A DNA stretch of 6,300 nucleotides, from contig CAMLFP010000331.1 of NCBI GenBank assembly GCA_946479335.1, positions 1-6,300 of the forward strand. The letters run 5' to 3'. The notes beneath the pieces are model-generated. The model did not search any database. It was not told where the DNA came from and saw only the letters and a list, made by a program, of their open reading frames with translations. Below, in pieces: positions 1-5,999 of this stretch. Origin of the DNA: an uncultured Archangium sp. (GTDB lineage: Bacteria; Myxococcota; Myxococcia; Myxococcales; Myxococcaceae). The position numbers were made by a program, and so were the translations under genes. How positions within the stretch are numbered: position 1 is the stretch's first letter; each line of letters opens with the position of its first letter.

Positions 1-2106
1 GTTCTGCGGCACGCCTGCGTCGCTCACGCCGGCGTCGTGCACGCCCGCGTCGCTCGTCGGCCAGCTGATGCCCGAGTCGGTGGGGCCGGCGTCGGGCGTG
101 CCTGCGTCGAGGGCGCCCGCATCGGGCGGGCCGGCGTCAGGCGCTCCCGCGTCGGGCGAACCCGCATCGACCACCGGCACGCCGCTGTCGAACACGAAGC
201 CGCCGTCGGGCACCGTGCCCAGCACGTCGAGCCGGTCGGCGTGGAAGCCGAAGCGGTTGGTGCTGGAGTCGCTCACGAAGCGGAGCACCACCGTGTCGCC
301 GGGCACCGCCACCGTGGTGAGGCCGTTGGTCGACGAGCCGGTGACGACCTGAAAGAGGTCTCCCTGCCCGTTGAGGACGTAGAGGTTGTCGCACGAGTTG
401 GAGAGGCACTGGTTGCTGGTCTCCAGGTCGATGCGCGTGAAGTGCACGATGAGGCCCTCGGCGCCCGGCACCGTCAGTGTCTGCGACTCATCGGCGTTCG
501 ACGTGTAGTTGCCCTGCGAGCCCGCGCGCGTCGGGTCGACGGAGATGGCCACCGAGGTCGCGACCGGGCCCGCGGCCGGCGTCGAGAGCGTGCGCAGCAA
601 CCCGTACTTGATGAAGCCGCGCCGCAGCAGCGCCTCGTTGGCGCCGCCGTTGAGGTTGGCGTCGGTGGTGACGACGGCCTGCGCGGCGGTGAAGAAGCTG
701 GCCGACGAGGTGAGGAGGAAGTGCGCCTCCAGCACCAGCGTGTCCATCGCGTCGGCGCCGAGGGTGCCGCGGAGGTTCCACAGCGCGGCGCTCCACATCT
801 CGCCGTCGTCGTGCACCTCCCCGGCTTCGTCTTCGGGGTAGTGCTTGGTGCCGTCGACGCGGCGCAGACAGGTGAGGCCGGTGGAGTCGGGCGTGGCGTA
901 GGCCGTGGAGTCCCACTCCCCGACGCACGCGGCGCTGGTCACCTGCGGGTGGCCCGCGTCGGGCGCCAGCACGTCGGCCATCGACGACGAGATGTAGTCG
1001 CCGAAGCCCTCGCCCATCGAGCCCTCGTCGTTGCCGCCGAAGCCGGGCACCTGGTTGTCTTGAATGGAGTGCCCGTACTCGTGCAGCACGATGTCGCCGT
1101 CTTCCGCGTCGTCGACGCCGCCGGTGCCGAAGTGCAGGCCGAGGTCAGACGGCGAGTAGAAGGAGTTGTCTTGCGTCGAGTCGTCGACGGTCGCCACCTG
1201 CACGCGGTTGTTCACGTTGGTGAAGCCGAGCTGCTGGATGCGCTCCTGCGCGCGGGTGAGGTGGAAGTAGGCGTTGGTCTGCTCGAAGCCCGGCTGCGAG
1301 CGGTCGTAGACGTACTGCAGCGTCGCCGACTGCGCGCGGGAGCTGCTCTGCTTGGTGCGCGCGTCGGCGAAGTCACCGCGCAGCGGGCCGCTGCCGTCGA
1401 GGCGTGGCAGGTCCATCAAGAAGCGGGCGCTGTCGAGCGCCTGGCTGGTGGCGTTGTTGTTGTCGGTCAGCGTGAGGTCGCCAGAGCTGGCCACTGCGTT
1501 CATGTCGAAGACGGTGCCTTGCCCGGTGGCGTGCATCACCCCGTCGCGGCGCTCGAGCTCGCGGCCCGTCACCGCGTCGAGCAACAGGCTCCACGCGTGC
1601 GGCGGCGCCTCGGAGTCGGCCCGCACCAGCCACGCCACGCGCGCGGTGCCCTGCGCGTCGACGTGCACCACCTTCTCGAAGGTCTTCGCGTCGACGCCCA
1701 GCAGCGCCTGCGCGTACCGGCCCGCCTCGGCCTGCGGCATCGCGTCGACCGGCGTGGCCTGTGAGGCCTCGTCGCGCAGCGCGGAGTTGACGGTGCGCAC
1801 CTCCTGCCCGCGCACCAGCACCACCACCTCGCCGTCCCATACGCGCAGCGACTCGGCGCCAATCTCTTCGTACTGCTGAAAGCGCAGGTACGTGCCGGCG
1901 AGGCCTTCGCGCGTGGTGAAGCGGCGGAAGCTGCGGCCCGGCGAGGTGGCCTTCTGCGCGAGGTACGCGCGCGCCACGTCGTCAGCGCTGCCCTCGGCAG
2001 AGAAGAGCGCGCTCGACGAGAGGCCCGCGGGCACCTGCGTCGACGAGGTCGGCAACGCGGAACACCCGCCCACCAGCAACACAGCGAGGAACGAAGAAGG
2101 GCGCAT
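1..2106 (-). CDS. Secreted/lipoprotein zinc metalloprotease, fungalysin (M36)/thermolysin-like, with CUB-like domain and DAG linker; 3' end cut by window
   Basis: The reading frame is open from an ATG at 2106 to the window edge (702 codons, no stop), so the C-terminus is missing. The N-terminus is a short lipoprotein-type signal, with a hydrophobic run ending LLVGGC and the lipidation cysteine at residue 15, so export and membrane anchoring are likely. Residues about 40-105 resemble the fungalysin/thermolysin propeptide (LRFQQYEEIGAESLRVWDG) and about 110-190 a PepSY-like pro-region. The catalytic domain carries HEYGH at residues 342-346 and GEGFGDY with Glu366, exactly 20 residues after the second His, the gluzincin spacing. 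VHDDGEMW (His432) fits the later active-site His segment. Residues about 515-620 look CUB-like, with paired Cys and a GDTVVLRFVSD strand. From about 632 a DAG-repeat linker follows. Seen: motifs and spacing. Known: HEXXH plus Glu binds zinc in this clan. Inferred: M36 rather than M4, and a role in extracellular protein degradation. No clear Shine-Dalgarno precedes the ATG. Confidence 0.88.
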   Translation of the reverse strand, partial: MRPSSFLAVLLVGGCSALPTSSTQVPAGLSSSALFSAEGSADDVARAYLAQKATSPGRSFRRFTTREGLAGTYLRFQQYEEIGAESLRVWDGEVVVLVRGQEVRTVNSALRDEASQATPVDAMPQAEAGRYAQALLGVDAKTFEKVVHVDAQGTARVAWLVRADSEAPPHAWSLLLDAVTGRELERRDGVMHATGQGTVFDMNAVASSGDLTLTDNNNATSQALDSARFLMDLPRLDGSGPLRGDFADARTKQSSSRAQSATLQYVYDRSQPGFEQTNAYFHLTRAQERIQQLGFTNVNNRVQVATVDDSTQDNSFYSPSDLGLHFGTGGVDDAEDGDIVLHEYGHSIQDNQVPGFGGNDEGSMGEGFGDYISSSMADVLAPDAGHPQVTSAACVGEWDSTAYATPDSTGLTCLRRVDGTKHYPEDEAGEVHDDGEMWSAALWNLRGTLGADAMDTLVLEAHFLLTSSASFFTAAQAVVTTDANLNGGANEALLRRGFIKYGLLRTLSTPAAGPVATSVAISVDPTRAGSQGNYTSNADESQTLTVPGAEGLIVHFTRIDLETSNQCLSNSCDNLYVLNGQGDLFQVVTGSSTNGLTTVAVPGDTVVLRFVSDSSTNRFGFHADRLDVLGTVPDGGFVFDSGVPVVDAGSPDAGAPDAGPPDAGALDAGTPDAGPTDSGISWPTSDAGVHDAGVSDAGVPQN
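12..180 (-). repeat. 15-bp in-frame tandem repeats encoding a DAG/PDAG linker
   Basis: About nine imperfect 15-bp units encode X-X-DAG pentapeptides such as SPDAG, APDAG, PPDAG, ALDAG and TPDAG. The six units at about 88-177 are contiguous. A second block at about 14-60 (SDAGV, HDAGV, SDAGV) is separated from the first by a non-repeat segment reading ISWPT. The unit is a multiple of three, so copy-number change would alter linker length without breaking the frame. Such acidic, Pro/Ala/Gly-rich linkers are typical of myxobacterial surface proteins and probably space the catalytic and CUB-like domains from whatever lies beyond the window. Confidence 0.85.
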
Positions 2107-2118
2107 CGCGGCGGGCTT

Positions 2119-2146
2119 GTAGTATGGCCGACCGGTCTCCTGCCAA
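2119..2146 (-). promoter_or_regulatory. Weak candidate promoter for the metalloprotease gene
   Basis: Read on the minus strand, TTGGCA (2141-2146, one mismatch to the TTGACA -35 consensus) lies 14-16 bp upstream of a poor -10 (CATACT or TACTAC, 2119-2126). It sits in the only 49 bp between the two divergent genes, so some promoter must be nearby unless it lies inside the reductase gene. The -10 match is weak and the start-codon distance is short, so this is only a candidate. Confidence 0.2.
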
Positions 2147-2151
2147 AGGTG
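2145..2151 (+). promoter_or_regulatory. Ribosome-binding site fixing the GTG start of the reductase
   Basis: AAAGGTG lies 4-6 nt before the GTG at 2156. No ATG in this frame precedes the conserved FAD-binding region, so this site supports the GTG start and an N-terminus reading MGFFSNLFKKKEK. Confidence 0.6.
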
Positions 2152-2155
2152 CACC

Positions 2156-3193
2156 GTGGGTTTCTTCAGCAACCTTTTCAAAAAGAAGGAAAAGCCGGCG
2201 CCGCGCACGGCCGCTCCGGCGACGTTGTCGTGGCGCGTCACCTCGGTCACGAAGGAGACGCCCTCCTCGGTGAGCTTCGAGGTCGACGGCACGATGGACT
2301 TCAAGGCGGGCCAGTTCGTCCTCTTGCGCCCCAACGCGCAGCTGCCGTGGCGCGCCTATTCGTTCAGCCGGGCGCCGGGTCGCCCGCTGCGCCTGACGGT
2401 GAAGCGCGTGGAAGGCGGCCTGGTGTCGACGCACGTCACCACGCAGCTCAAGGTGGGCGACACGCTCGAGGTGAAGGGCCCGTACGGCCAGTTCGTGGTG
2501 CCGGAGGGCGCGAAGCAGCTGCTCTTCATCGCCGGCGGCTCGGGCATCACCCCGTTCCTCTCGATTCTGCAGGAGCACGAGACGCGCGGCTGGCCGGTGC
2601 CGGTGCTGCTGCTCGACTTCAACCGCACGCAGGCGGAGCAGATTCTGCGTGCGGAGCTCGACGCGCTGATCAGCGCCTCCGGCGGCAAGCTGCAGGTGGT
2701 GCACGTGCTGGATGACGCAGCCGACGGCGTGAAGGGCCCGTGCAATGACGCGCTCTTGACGCAGTTGCTGGAGGGCACAGCAGCGCCCGACCTGGTCGGC
2801 ATGTGCGGCCCGCAGCCGATGATGGACCTCGCGCGCGCGTTCGTGCAGGCGCGCTACGGCGGCGTCACGATCCTCGAAGAGAAGTTCTCGATGTCGCACG
2901 AGGGCGAGGGCTCCGGCGCGTCGTACACGGTCGAGTTCGTGCAGGGCGGCAAGTCGCAGTCGTTCGAGGTGAAGGACGGCGAGCACGTGCTGGCGGCGGC
3001 GCGCAAGCAGGGCGTGAACCTCTCGGCGGGTTGCGAGATGGGCGCGTGTGGCGTGTGCCGCGTGCGGTTGCTGGAAGGGCAGATCCAGGTGCCCGATGAC
3101 GCGTGCCTCTCTGACAGCGAGAAGGCCGACGGCTACGCGCTGGTGTGCGTGGGGCAGGCGAAGAGCAACTGCCGCATCGAGCCCGCGCCGTAA
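2156..3193 (+). CDS. FAD/NAD(P)H oxidoreductase with C-terminal [2Fe-2S] ferredoxin domain (PaaE/Hcr/VanB-like architecture)
   Basis: 345 residues, GTG start, TAA stop. It should carry electrons from NAD(P)H through FAD to a [2Fe-2S] cluster and on to an unknown acceptor, in the cytoplasm. FNR-type FAD-binding domain, about 25-120: RAYS at 66-69 (flavin motif RxYS) and GPYG at 108-111. NAD(P)-binding domain, about 121-245: GGSGITP at 127-133 and CGPQPMM at 217-223. Plant-type ferredoxin domain, about 255-345: cysteines 293, 298, 301 and 331, spaced CX4CX2CX29C, all cluster ligands present. The order FNR then ferredoxin is that of phenylacetyl-CoA epoxygenase reductase, Hcr and many oxygenase reductases. 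The first residues (GFFSNLFKKKEK) form a short basic amphipathic stretch of unknown role. No oxygenase, desaturase or Hcp gene is present here, so the partner and a gene name cannot be assigned. The domain call is secure; the role is open. Confidence 0.93.
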   Translation: MGFFSNLFKKKEKPAPRTAAPATLSWRVTSVTKETPSSVSFEVDGTMDFKAGQFVLLRPNAQLPWRAYSFSRAPGRPLRLTVKRVEGGLVSTHVTTQLKVGDTLEVKGPYGQFVVPEGAKQLLFIAGGSGITPFLSILQEHETRGWPVPVLLLDFNRTQAEQILRAELDALISASGGKLQVVHVLDDAADGVKGPCNDALLTQLLEGTAAPDLVGMCGPQPMMDLARAFVQARYGGVTILEEKFSMSHEGEGSGASYTVEFVQGGKSQSFEVKDGEHVLAAARKQGVNLSAGCEMGACGVCRVRLLEGQIQVPDDACLSDSEKADGYALVCVGQAKSNCRIEPAP

Positions 3194-3194
3194 A

Positions 3195-3230
3195 CTCCCT
3201 CTCCCGTGGGGAGAGGGCCGGGGTGAGGGG
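3195..3230. repeat. Dispersed palindromic G/C-rich element; possible terminator of the reductase gene
   Basis: A perfect 9-bp stem, CCCTCTCCC (3197-3205) with GGGAGAGGG (3209-3217), closes on a 3-nt GTG loop and is followed by a G-rich tail (GGGGTGAGGGG). The hairpin begins three bases after the reductase stop. Sequences of this kind recur as intergenic repeats in many proteobacterial and related genomes; their false translations read like LTPALSPRERE or PHPGPLPTGEG, and both strings appear on the minus strand here. There is no T-tract, so factor-independent termination is uncertain. Its strong stem could still stabilise the 3' end of the reductase transcript or attenuate read-through into the next gene. 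Confidence 0.75.
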
Positions 3231-3233
3231 AGG
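3227..3233 (+). promoter_or_regulatory. Ribosome-binding site overlapping the end of the palindromic repeat
   Basis: GGGGAGG lies 5 nt before the GTG start at 3239 and is the best Shine-Dalgarno in this stretch. Its first four G residues are the last bases of the dispersed repeat. Confidence 0.55.
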
Positions 3234-3238
3234 TCGCG

Positions 3239-3505
3239 GTGAAAGCAGCGTTCGTATTGTCACTCGTGCTCCTTGGCGGCGCGCCATCAGCTCGCGACAA
3301 GAAGTCGTGCACCGTTGAGATGGAATCGCTCGACGGTGGGTGTCGCTTCGTCCTCGGCACCATTCCGCGCATTCAGAACGGCCATGTCGTGTTCGAGGCG
3401 ACCCAGGTCGTCACTGAAGTGAAGTGCGCCGAGAGCGCGTTCGTCTGCGGCCGCGACGTGAGGTGCACCTGTGCACCCATCGCCGCAGACGCCGGGAGCC
3501 GCTGA
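3239..3505 (+). CDS. Small cysteine-rich, probably exported protein of unknown function
   Basis: 88 residues, GTG start with a good ribosome-binding site, TGA stop. The N-terminus MKAAFVLSLVLLGGAPSA looks like a short Sec signal peptide with possible cleavage after Ala18; there is no lipobox cysteine. The predicted mature part of about 70 residues has six cysteines (24, 35, 63, 70, 76, 78), an even number that would allow three disulfides in the envelope or outside. I do not recognise a family. It follows the reductase by 45 bp on the same strand, with the palindromic element between, so it may be co-transcribed by read-through or have its own promoter. Evidence that it is real: signal-like start, Shine-Dalgarno, GC-biased third positions and fit between neighbours. 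No function is proposed. Confidence 0.65.
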   Translation: MKAAFVLSLVLLGGAPSARDKKSCTVEMESLDGGCRFVLGTIPRIQNGHVVFEATQVVTEVKCAESAFVCGRDVRCTCAPIAADAGSR

Positions 3506-3524
3506 TCAGCACAACGTCAGTGGG

Positions 3525-3782
3525 TCACGCAGTTTTCCGACGCTTGCTGATCAGCTTCAGCTTCTCCGCGCGCGTGAGCTGCTTGATGCGCGCCTCGCGT
3601 GACAGCGCGGCGGAGCGGTCTTTCACGCGCACGCTCCACACCACCTTCACCGGCAGACGACTGCGCGTGTAGCGCGCGCCTTTCCCCGCGTTGTGCGTCG
3701 CGACGCGCTTCTTCAGATCATTCGTGCAGCCCGTGTAGAGCGACCCGTCAGCGCATTCGACCATGTAGACGCGCCAGGCCAC
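3525..3782 (-). CDS. Small GIY-YIG nuclease-domain protein (UPF0213/YhbQ-like)
   Basis: 85 residues from a GTG at 3782. The whole protein is one GIY-YIG domain: WRVYMVEC at 3-10 matches the first (GIY) strand and SLYTGCT at 14-20 the YIG strand. Arg26 in DLKKR fits the conserved catalytic Arg; HN at 30-31 and GKGARYTR at 33-40 are the signature of this small family; Glu63 in REARIKQL fits the metal-binding Glu; TRAEKLKLI follows. The frame stays open upstream to 3968, but residues before 3782 do not resemble the family and would overlap the divergent amidohydrolase. The GTG at 3782 has an AGGTG 7 nt upstream (3790-3794) and gives the usual length. The family includes DNA nucleases; the role of these single-domain proteins is poorly defined, with repair or nucleic-acid trimming proposed. 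It converges on the small cysteine-rich gene with a 19-bp gap and no clear terminator. Confidence 0.9.
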   Translation of the reverse strand: MAWRVYMVECADGSLYTGCTNDLKKRVATHNAGKGARYTRSRLPVKVVWSVRVKDRSAALSREARIKQLTRAEKLKLISKRRKTA

Positions 3783-3806
3783 GCGCGCGCACCTACCACG
3801 CGGCGC

Positions 3807-3818
3807 GTCGTCGACGAC
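3807..3818. promoter_or_regulatory. Perfect 12-bp palindrome in the divergent intergenic region
   Basis: GTCGTCGACGAC is its own reverse complement and sits near the middle of the 76-bp gap (3783-3858) between the divergent GIY-YIG and amidohydrolase genes, where an operator shared by both promoters would be expected. The sequence is low-complexity GTC/GAC, common in GC-rich DNA, and no convincing -35/-10 pair is visible beside it. Confidence 0.25.
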
Positions 3819-3858
3819 CGTTGTGTGACGCGGAGGCCCGACGCAAAGTGCGCGCCCT

Positions 3859-5118
3859 ATGAAACTCACCGGCGCCCGCGTCATCGCTGACTTGAAGGAA
3901 CTCCGGCAGCTCACCTCCGACGACCGCGGGGGCGCGCAGCGCGTCGCGTGGGGCCCGGTGTGGCGCAAGGCGCGCGAGTGGTTTCAGCAGAAGCTGGAGT
4001 TCGAGTTCGGCATCAAGACGCACGCCGACAGCGCCGCGAACCTGTGGGCCACGTTCCCCGGCAAGTCGAGCAAGAGCATCGTCATCGGCAGCCACCTCGA
4101 CTCCGTGCCCTCGGGCGGCTGGCTCGATGGCTGTCTCGGTGTCGTCGCCGGCCTCGAGGTCTTCCGCCGCGCGAAGGAGCTCGGCAGCCCGGTCACCATC
4201 CACCTCGTCGACTGGGCCGATGAAGAGGGCGCGCGCTTCGGCCGCAGCCTGGTGGGCTCCGCCGCCGCCGCCGGCTCGCTCGACCCGCACAAGGAGCTCG
4301 CGCACCTCGTCGACCGCAACGGCGTGAAGCTGCCCGATGCGCTGCGCGACAACGGCATCACGCTCGATGGCCTCAAGAAGGCGCACCAGTACTTCAAGTC
4401 GCTCAACGCCAGCGCGTACCTCGAGCTGCACATCGAGCAGGGCCCGGTGCTCGAAGAGATGAAGAAGCCCGTCGGCGTGGTGCTGGGCACCATGGGCGTC
4501 GAGCGTCACTCGCTGAAATTCATCGGCCAGGCGGCGCACTCCGGCGCGGCGCCGCTGCACCTGCGCAAAGACGCGTTCCTCGCGGCCGCGGAGTTCGCCA
4601 TCGCCACGCGCGACATCTCGGTGAAGTACTCCGGCAAGACGCCGAAGAGCCGCGTGGTCGCGACCTGCGGCGTGGTGAAGGTGGAGCCCAACTTCGTCAC
4701 CGCCGTGCCCGGCAGCACCGAGATCTCCATCGACATGCGCGCGTTGGACGCGAAGGTGCTCGCGAAGATGTTGAAGGAGGCGAAGGCCGCCGCGACGAAG
4801 GCCGCGAAGAAGCACAAGGTGAAGCTGGAGTGGACGCACCTGTGGGACATCAACCCGCGCCTCTTCGACAAGACGCTGATGGGCTTCGTGCGCGAGTCGG
4901 TGAAGGAGGTGACCGGCTCCACGCCGGAGCTGCCGTCGGGCCCGCTGCACGACGCCGCCGAGATGCAGCCGCTTTTGCCGACCGCGATGGTCTTCGCCCA
5001 GAGCTCGCCGGGCATCTCGCACACGCGCATCGAAGACACGCCGGAGCCGGCGCTGGACAAGTCCATCCGCGTGTTCCTGCGCACGGTTGAGCGCACCGCC
5101 GCGCACCTCGCGCGCTGA
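3859..5118 (+). CDS. M20-family Zn-dependent amidohydrolase (N-carbamoyl-L-amino-acid hydrolase / allantoate amidohydrolase type)
   Basis: 419 residues, ATG start, TGA stop, the usual family length (about 410-430). Enzymes of this subfamily hydrolyse N-carbamoyl amino acids, ureidoglycine-type compounds or allantoate, releasing CO2 and ammonia, in the cytoplasm. Motifs in order: GSHLDSVPSGGWLDG (77-91) with metal ligands His79 and Asp90; DEEGARFGRSLVGS (121-134) with catalytic-base and ligand Glu122/Glu123; LELHIEQGPVLEE (188-200) with His192; the dimerisation-domain GQAAHSGAAP (223-232) with His227; EPNFV Asn278 and DMR Arg294, typical substrate-contact positions; and SGPLHDAAEM (360-369) then GISHTRIED (385-393) with His388. 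All expected metal ligands are present. Two small departures from the usual consensus are Ser for Thr after HLD and WLDGC where RYDGA or similar is common. The substrate cannot be told from sequence, and no hydantoinase, racemase or purine-degradation gene is present. No strong Shine-Dalgarno precedes the ATG. The stop abuts the next gene. Confidence 0.92.
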   Translation: MKLTGARVIADLKELRQLTSDDRGGAQRVAWGPVWRKAREWFQQKLEFEFGIKTHADSAANLWATFPGKSSKSIVIGSHLDSVPSGGWLDGCLGVVAGLEVFRRAKELGSPVTIHLVDWADEEGARFGRSLVGSAAAAGSLDPHKELAHLVDRNGVKLPDALRDNGITLDGLKKAHQYFKSLNASAYLELHIEQGPVLEEMKKPVGVVLGTMGVERHSLKFIGQAAHSGAAPLHLRKDAFLAAAEFAIATRDISVKYSGKTPKSRVVATCGVVKVEPNFVTAVPGSTEISIDMRALDAKVLAKMLKEAKAAATKAAKKHKVKLEWTHLWDINPRLFDKTLMGFVRESVKEVTGSTPELPSGPLHDAAEMQPLLPTAMVFAQSSPGISHTRIEDTPEPALDKSIRVFLRTVERTAAHLAR

Positions 5119-5577
5119 GTGCGCATCACGTGGCAGCGCTTCGGGGAGCGCCTCGTCTTCGATGACGACGGCCTCGAGGTGACGCAGGGCCTCGCGGGGA
5201 CGCTCCGGTTCGCGTGGAGCGACTTCGCGTTCGTCTCGCTGACGCCCGCGCTCGAGAAGACCGGCGCGGGGTGGGGCTTGAGGGTGAACCGCTTCGATGC
5301 CGGCGGCGCCGCGGCGTCACTGGATCGCGAGGGGTTGCTGGTGCTGGAGTTCGTGGTGAAGGACCGACGTCCAGTGCTTGCTCCGTTGGGCTGGTGGCAG
5401 CGCATCAACTGGGCGGGGCGGTTGCGCCCGATGCTCGATGCGGAGGATCAGCCGCAGGTTGATCAATCGTTGCTGTCGGTCGACCTGCGGTGGCGCTCCG
5501 GGCTCGACGTGTCGAGAGATGTGCTGCTCGATTTCCTCGCGGCGCATTGTCGCTTTGATCTCGTGGTGCATTTCTAG
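5119..5577 (+). CDS. Hypothetical 152-residue cytoplasmic protein, coupled to the amidohydrolase
   Basis: The GTG start follows the amidohydrolase TGA with no base between (TGAGTG), and no independent Shine-Dalgarno is visible, so translation probably depends on ribosomes finishing the upstream gene. I do not recognise a family. The protein has no signal peptide or membrane segment and is rich in tryptophan (residues 5, 33, 52, 92, 93, 98, 125). The first half alternates short beta-like strands (RLVFDDDGLEV, LRFAWSDFAFVSL, LLVLEFVV) in a way that recalls small beta-sandwich or bacterial PH-like folds; this is a guess from pattern only. The last 25 residues look helical, then end in a strand (LLDFLAAHCRFDLVVHF). 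Codon bias matches its neighbours, supporting a real gene. The coupling suggests a job connected to the amidohydrolase, but none can be named. Confidence 0.72.
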   Translation: MRITWQRFGERLVFDDDGLEVTQGLAGTLRFAWSDFAFVSLTPALEKTGAGWGLRVNRFDAGGAAASLDREGLLVLEFVVKDRRPVLAPLGWWQRINWAGRLRPMLDAEDQPQVDQSLLSVDLRWRSGLDVSRDVLLDFLAAHCRFDLVVHF

Positions 5578-5583
5578 CTTGTT

Positions 5584-5621
5584 GGGCGGGCACTTCTTCC
5601 CGGCGGATCCGTGCCCGGCCC
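5584..5621 (+). terminator. Candidate terminator hairpin after the amidohydrolase operon
   Basis: CGGGCAC (5587-5593) pairs with GTGCCCG (5611-5617). Three more G-C pairs (5584-5586 with 5619-5621) form across a single bulged G at 5618, giving about 10 bp around a 17-nt loop. It starts 7 nt after the TAG of the last gene. There is no T-tract, so it may be an RNA 3'-end stabiliser or Rho-linked site rather than an intrinsic terminator. Confidence 0.35.
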
Positions 5622-5789
5622 GCGCAGGCCCTCGACCTCGCGCCCACACGCGAAGCATCAGGTGCCCGGTTTTCAACTTTTGAGCTCCCGCACCACCACC
5701 TGCCACCCAACTGAGGGCTGTCGCCTTCGACGAAGGTCGAGGTTGAAACGCCGCCACCATCGGGCGCCCTCGTGCCTCCAGCGGCGCGT
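5622..5789. other. Non-coding stretch with no recognised gene
   Basis: Frames here are short and lack family resemblance, ribosome-binding sites and consistent codon bias. The only structure I see is a small palindrome, CCTTCG-A-CGAAGG (5724-5736), followed by GTCGAGG and GAAACGCCGCCACC. The last two vaguely resemble the GTCGAGAGGC and CAAACGCCACC parts of the repeat array that follows, so this may hold a worn copy of the same element. That link is weak. Confidence 0.5.
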
Positions 5790-5879
5790 GGACTCACGAA
5801 AGAGCGCTCTGCAGCTCGAGAACGTTTGCTCGAAGTCGAGAGGCGTCTCTGAACTCAAACGCCACCTCACGGCAGGAAG
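5790..5879. repeat. Repeat copy 0, 5'-degenerate
   Basis: GCTCGAGAACGTTTGCTCGAAG differs from the matching segment of copy 1 at three positions by eye, followed by the intact inverted-repeat core (5828-5844) and a diverged tail (CTGAACTCAAACGCCACC) homologous to that of copies 2 and 3. The leading TTGACCGG block is not recognisable and the CGCCGG hairpin block is missing; the 5' limit is approximate. Confidence 0.6.
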
Positions 5880-5999
5880 TTGACCGGCAAAATTGCGTCA
5901 AGGAGCCGCAAAATTACCGGTGACGTTCGCTCCTGCCTGCTTGAGACCGTTCGCTCGAAGTCGAGAGGCCCACCGGCGACTGGCGCGTACCGCAGAGAA
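5880..5999. repeat. Repeat copy 1, 120 bp, lacking the tail
   Basis: Runs from TTGACCGG to the next TTGACCGG. The first block is the most diverged of the three full copies (CAAAATTGCGTCAAGGAGCC in place of CGAATTGCAGCAGGGAGC). The inverted-repeat core (5953-5969) is intact; the CACCGG-CGA-CTGGCG hairpin has one mismatch. About 46 bp of tail found in copy 2 is absent. Confidence 0.75.

Noticed and set aside
37..1764. Long open plus-strand frame (575 codons)
   Set aside because: It is antisense to the metalloprotease, whose frame has HEXXH, a lipobox and domain structure. The product is His/Arg/Val/Ala-rich low-complexity sequence typical of a shadow frame in GC-rich DNA.
2120..2125. TAGTAT as a plus-strand -10 box for the reductase
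   Set aside because: Only four of six bases match consensus and no acceptable -35 lies 16-18 bp upstream, which would fall inside the protease gene.
3783..3968. N-terminal extension of the GIY-YIG protein to an ATG at 3968
   Set aside because: The added 62 residues lack resemblance to the family, overlap the amidohydrolase start by 110 bp, and the GTG at 3782 has a good ribosome-binding site and gives the normal length.
3793..5106. Long open minus-strand frame (437 codons) opposite the amidohydrolase
   Set aside because: Composition is shadow-like (Arg, His, Leu, Ala), with no motifs, and the plus strand carries a complete set of M20 motifs.
5611..5883. Possible 90-residue protein after the amidohydrolase operon
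   Set aside because: No ribosome-binding site, Arg/Ser/His-rich random composition, and it runs into the repeat array.
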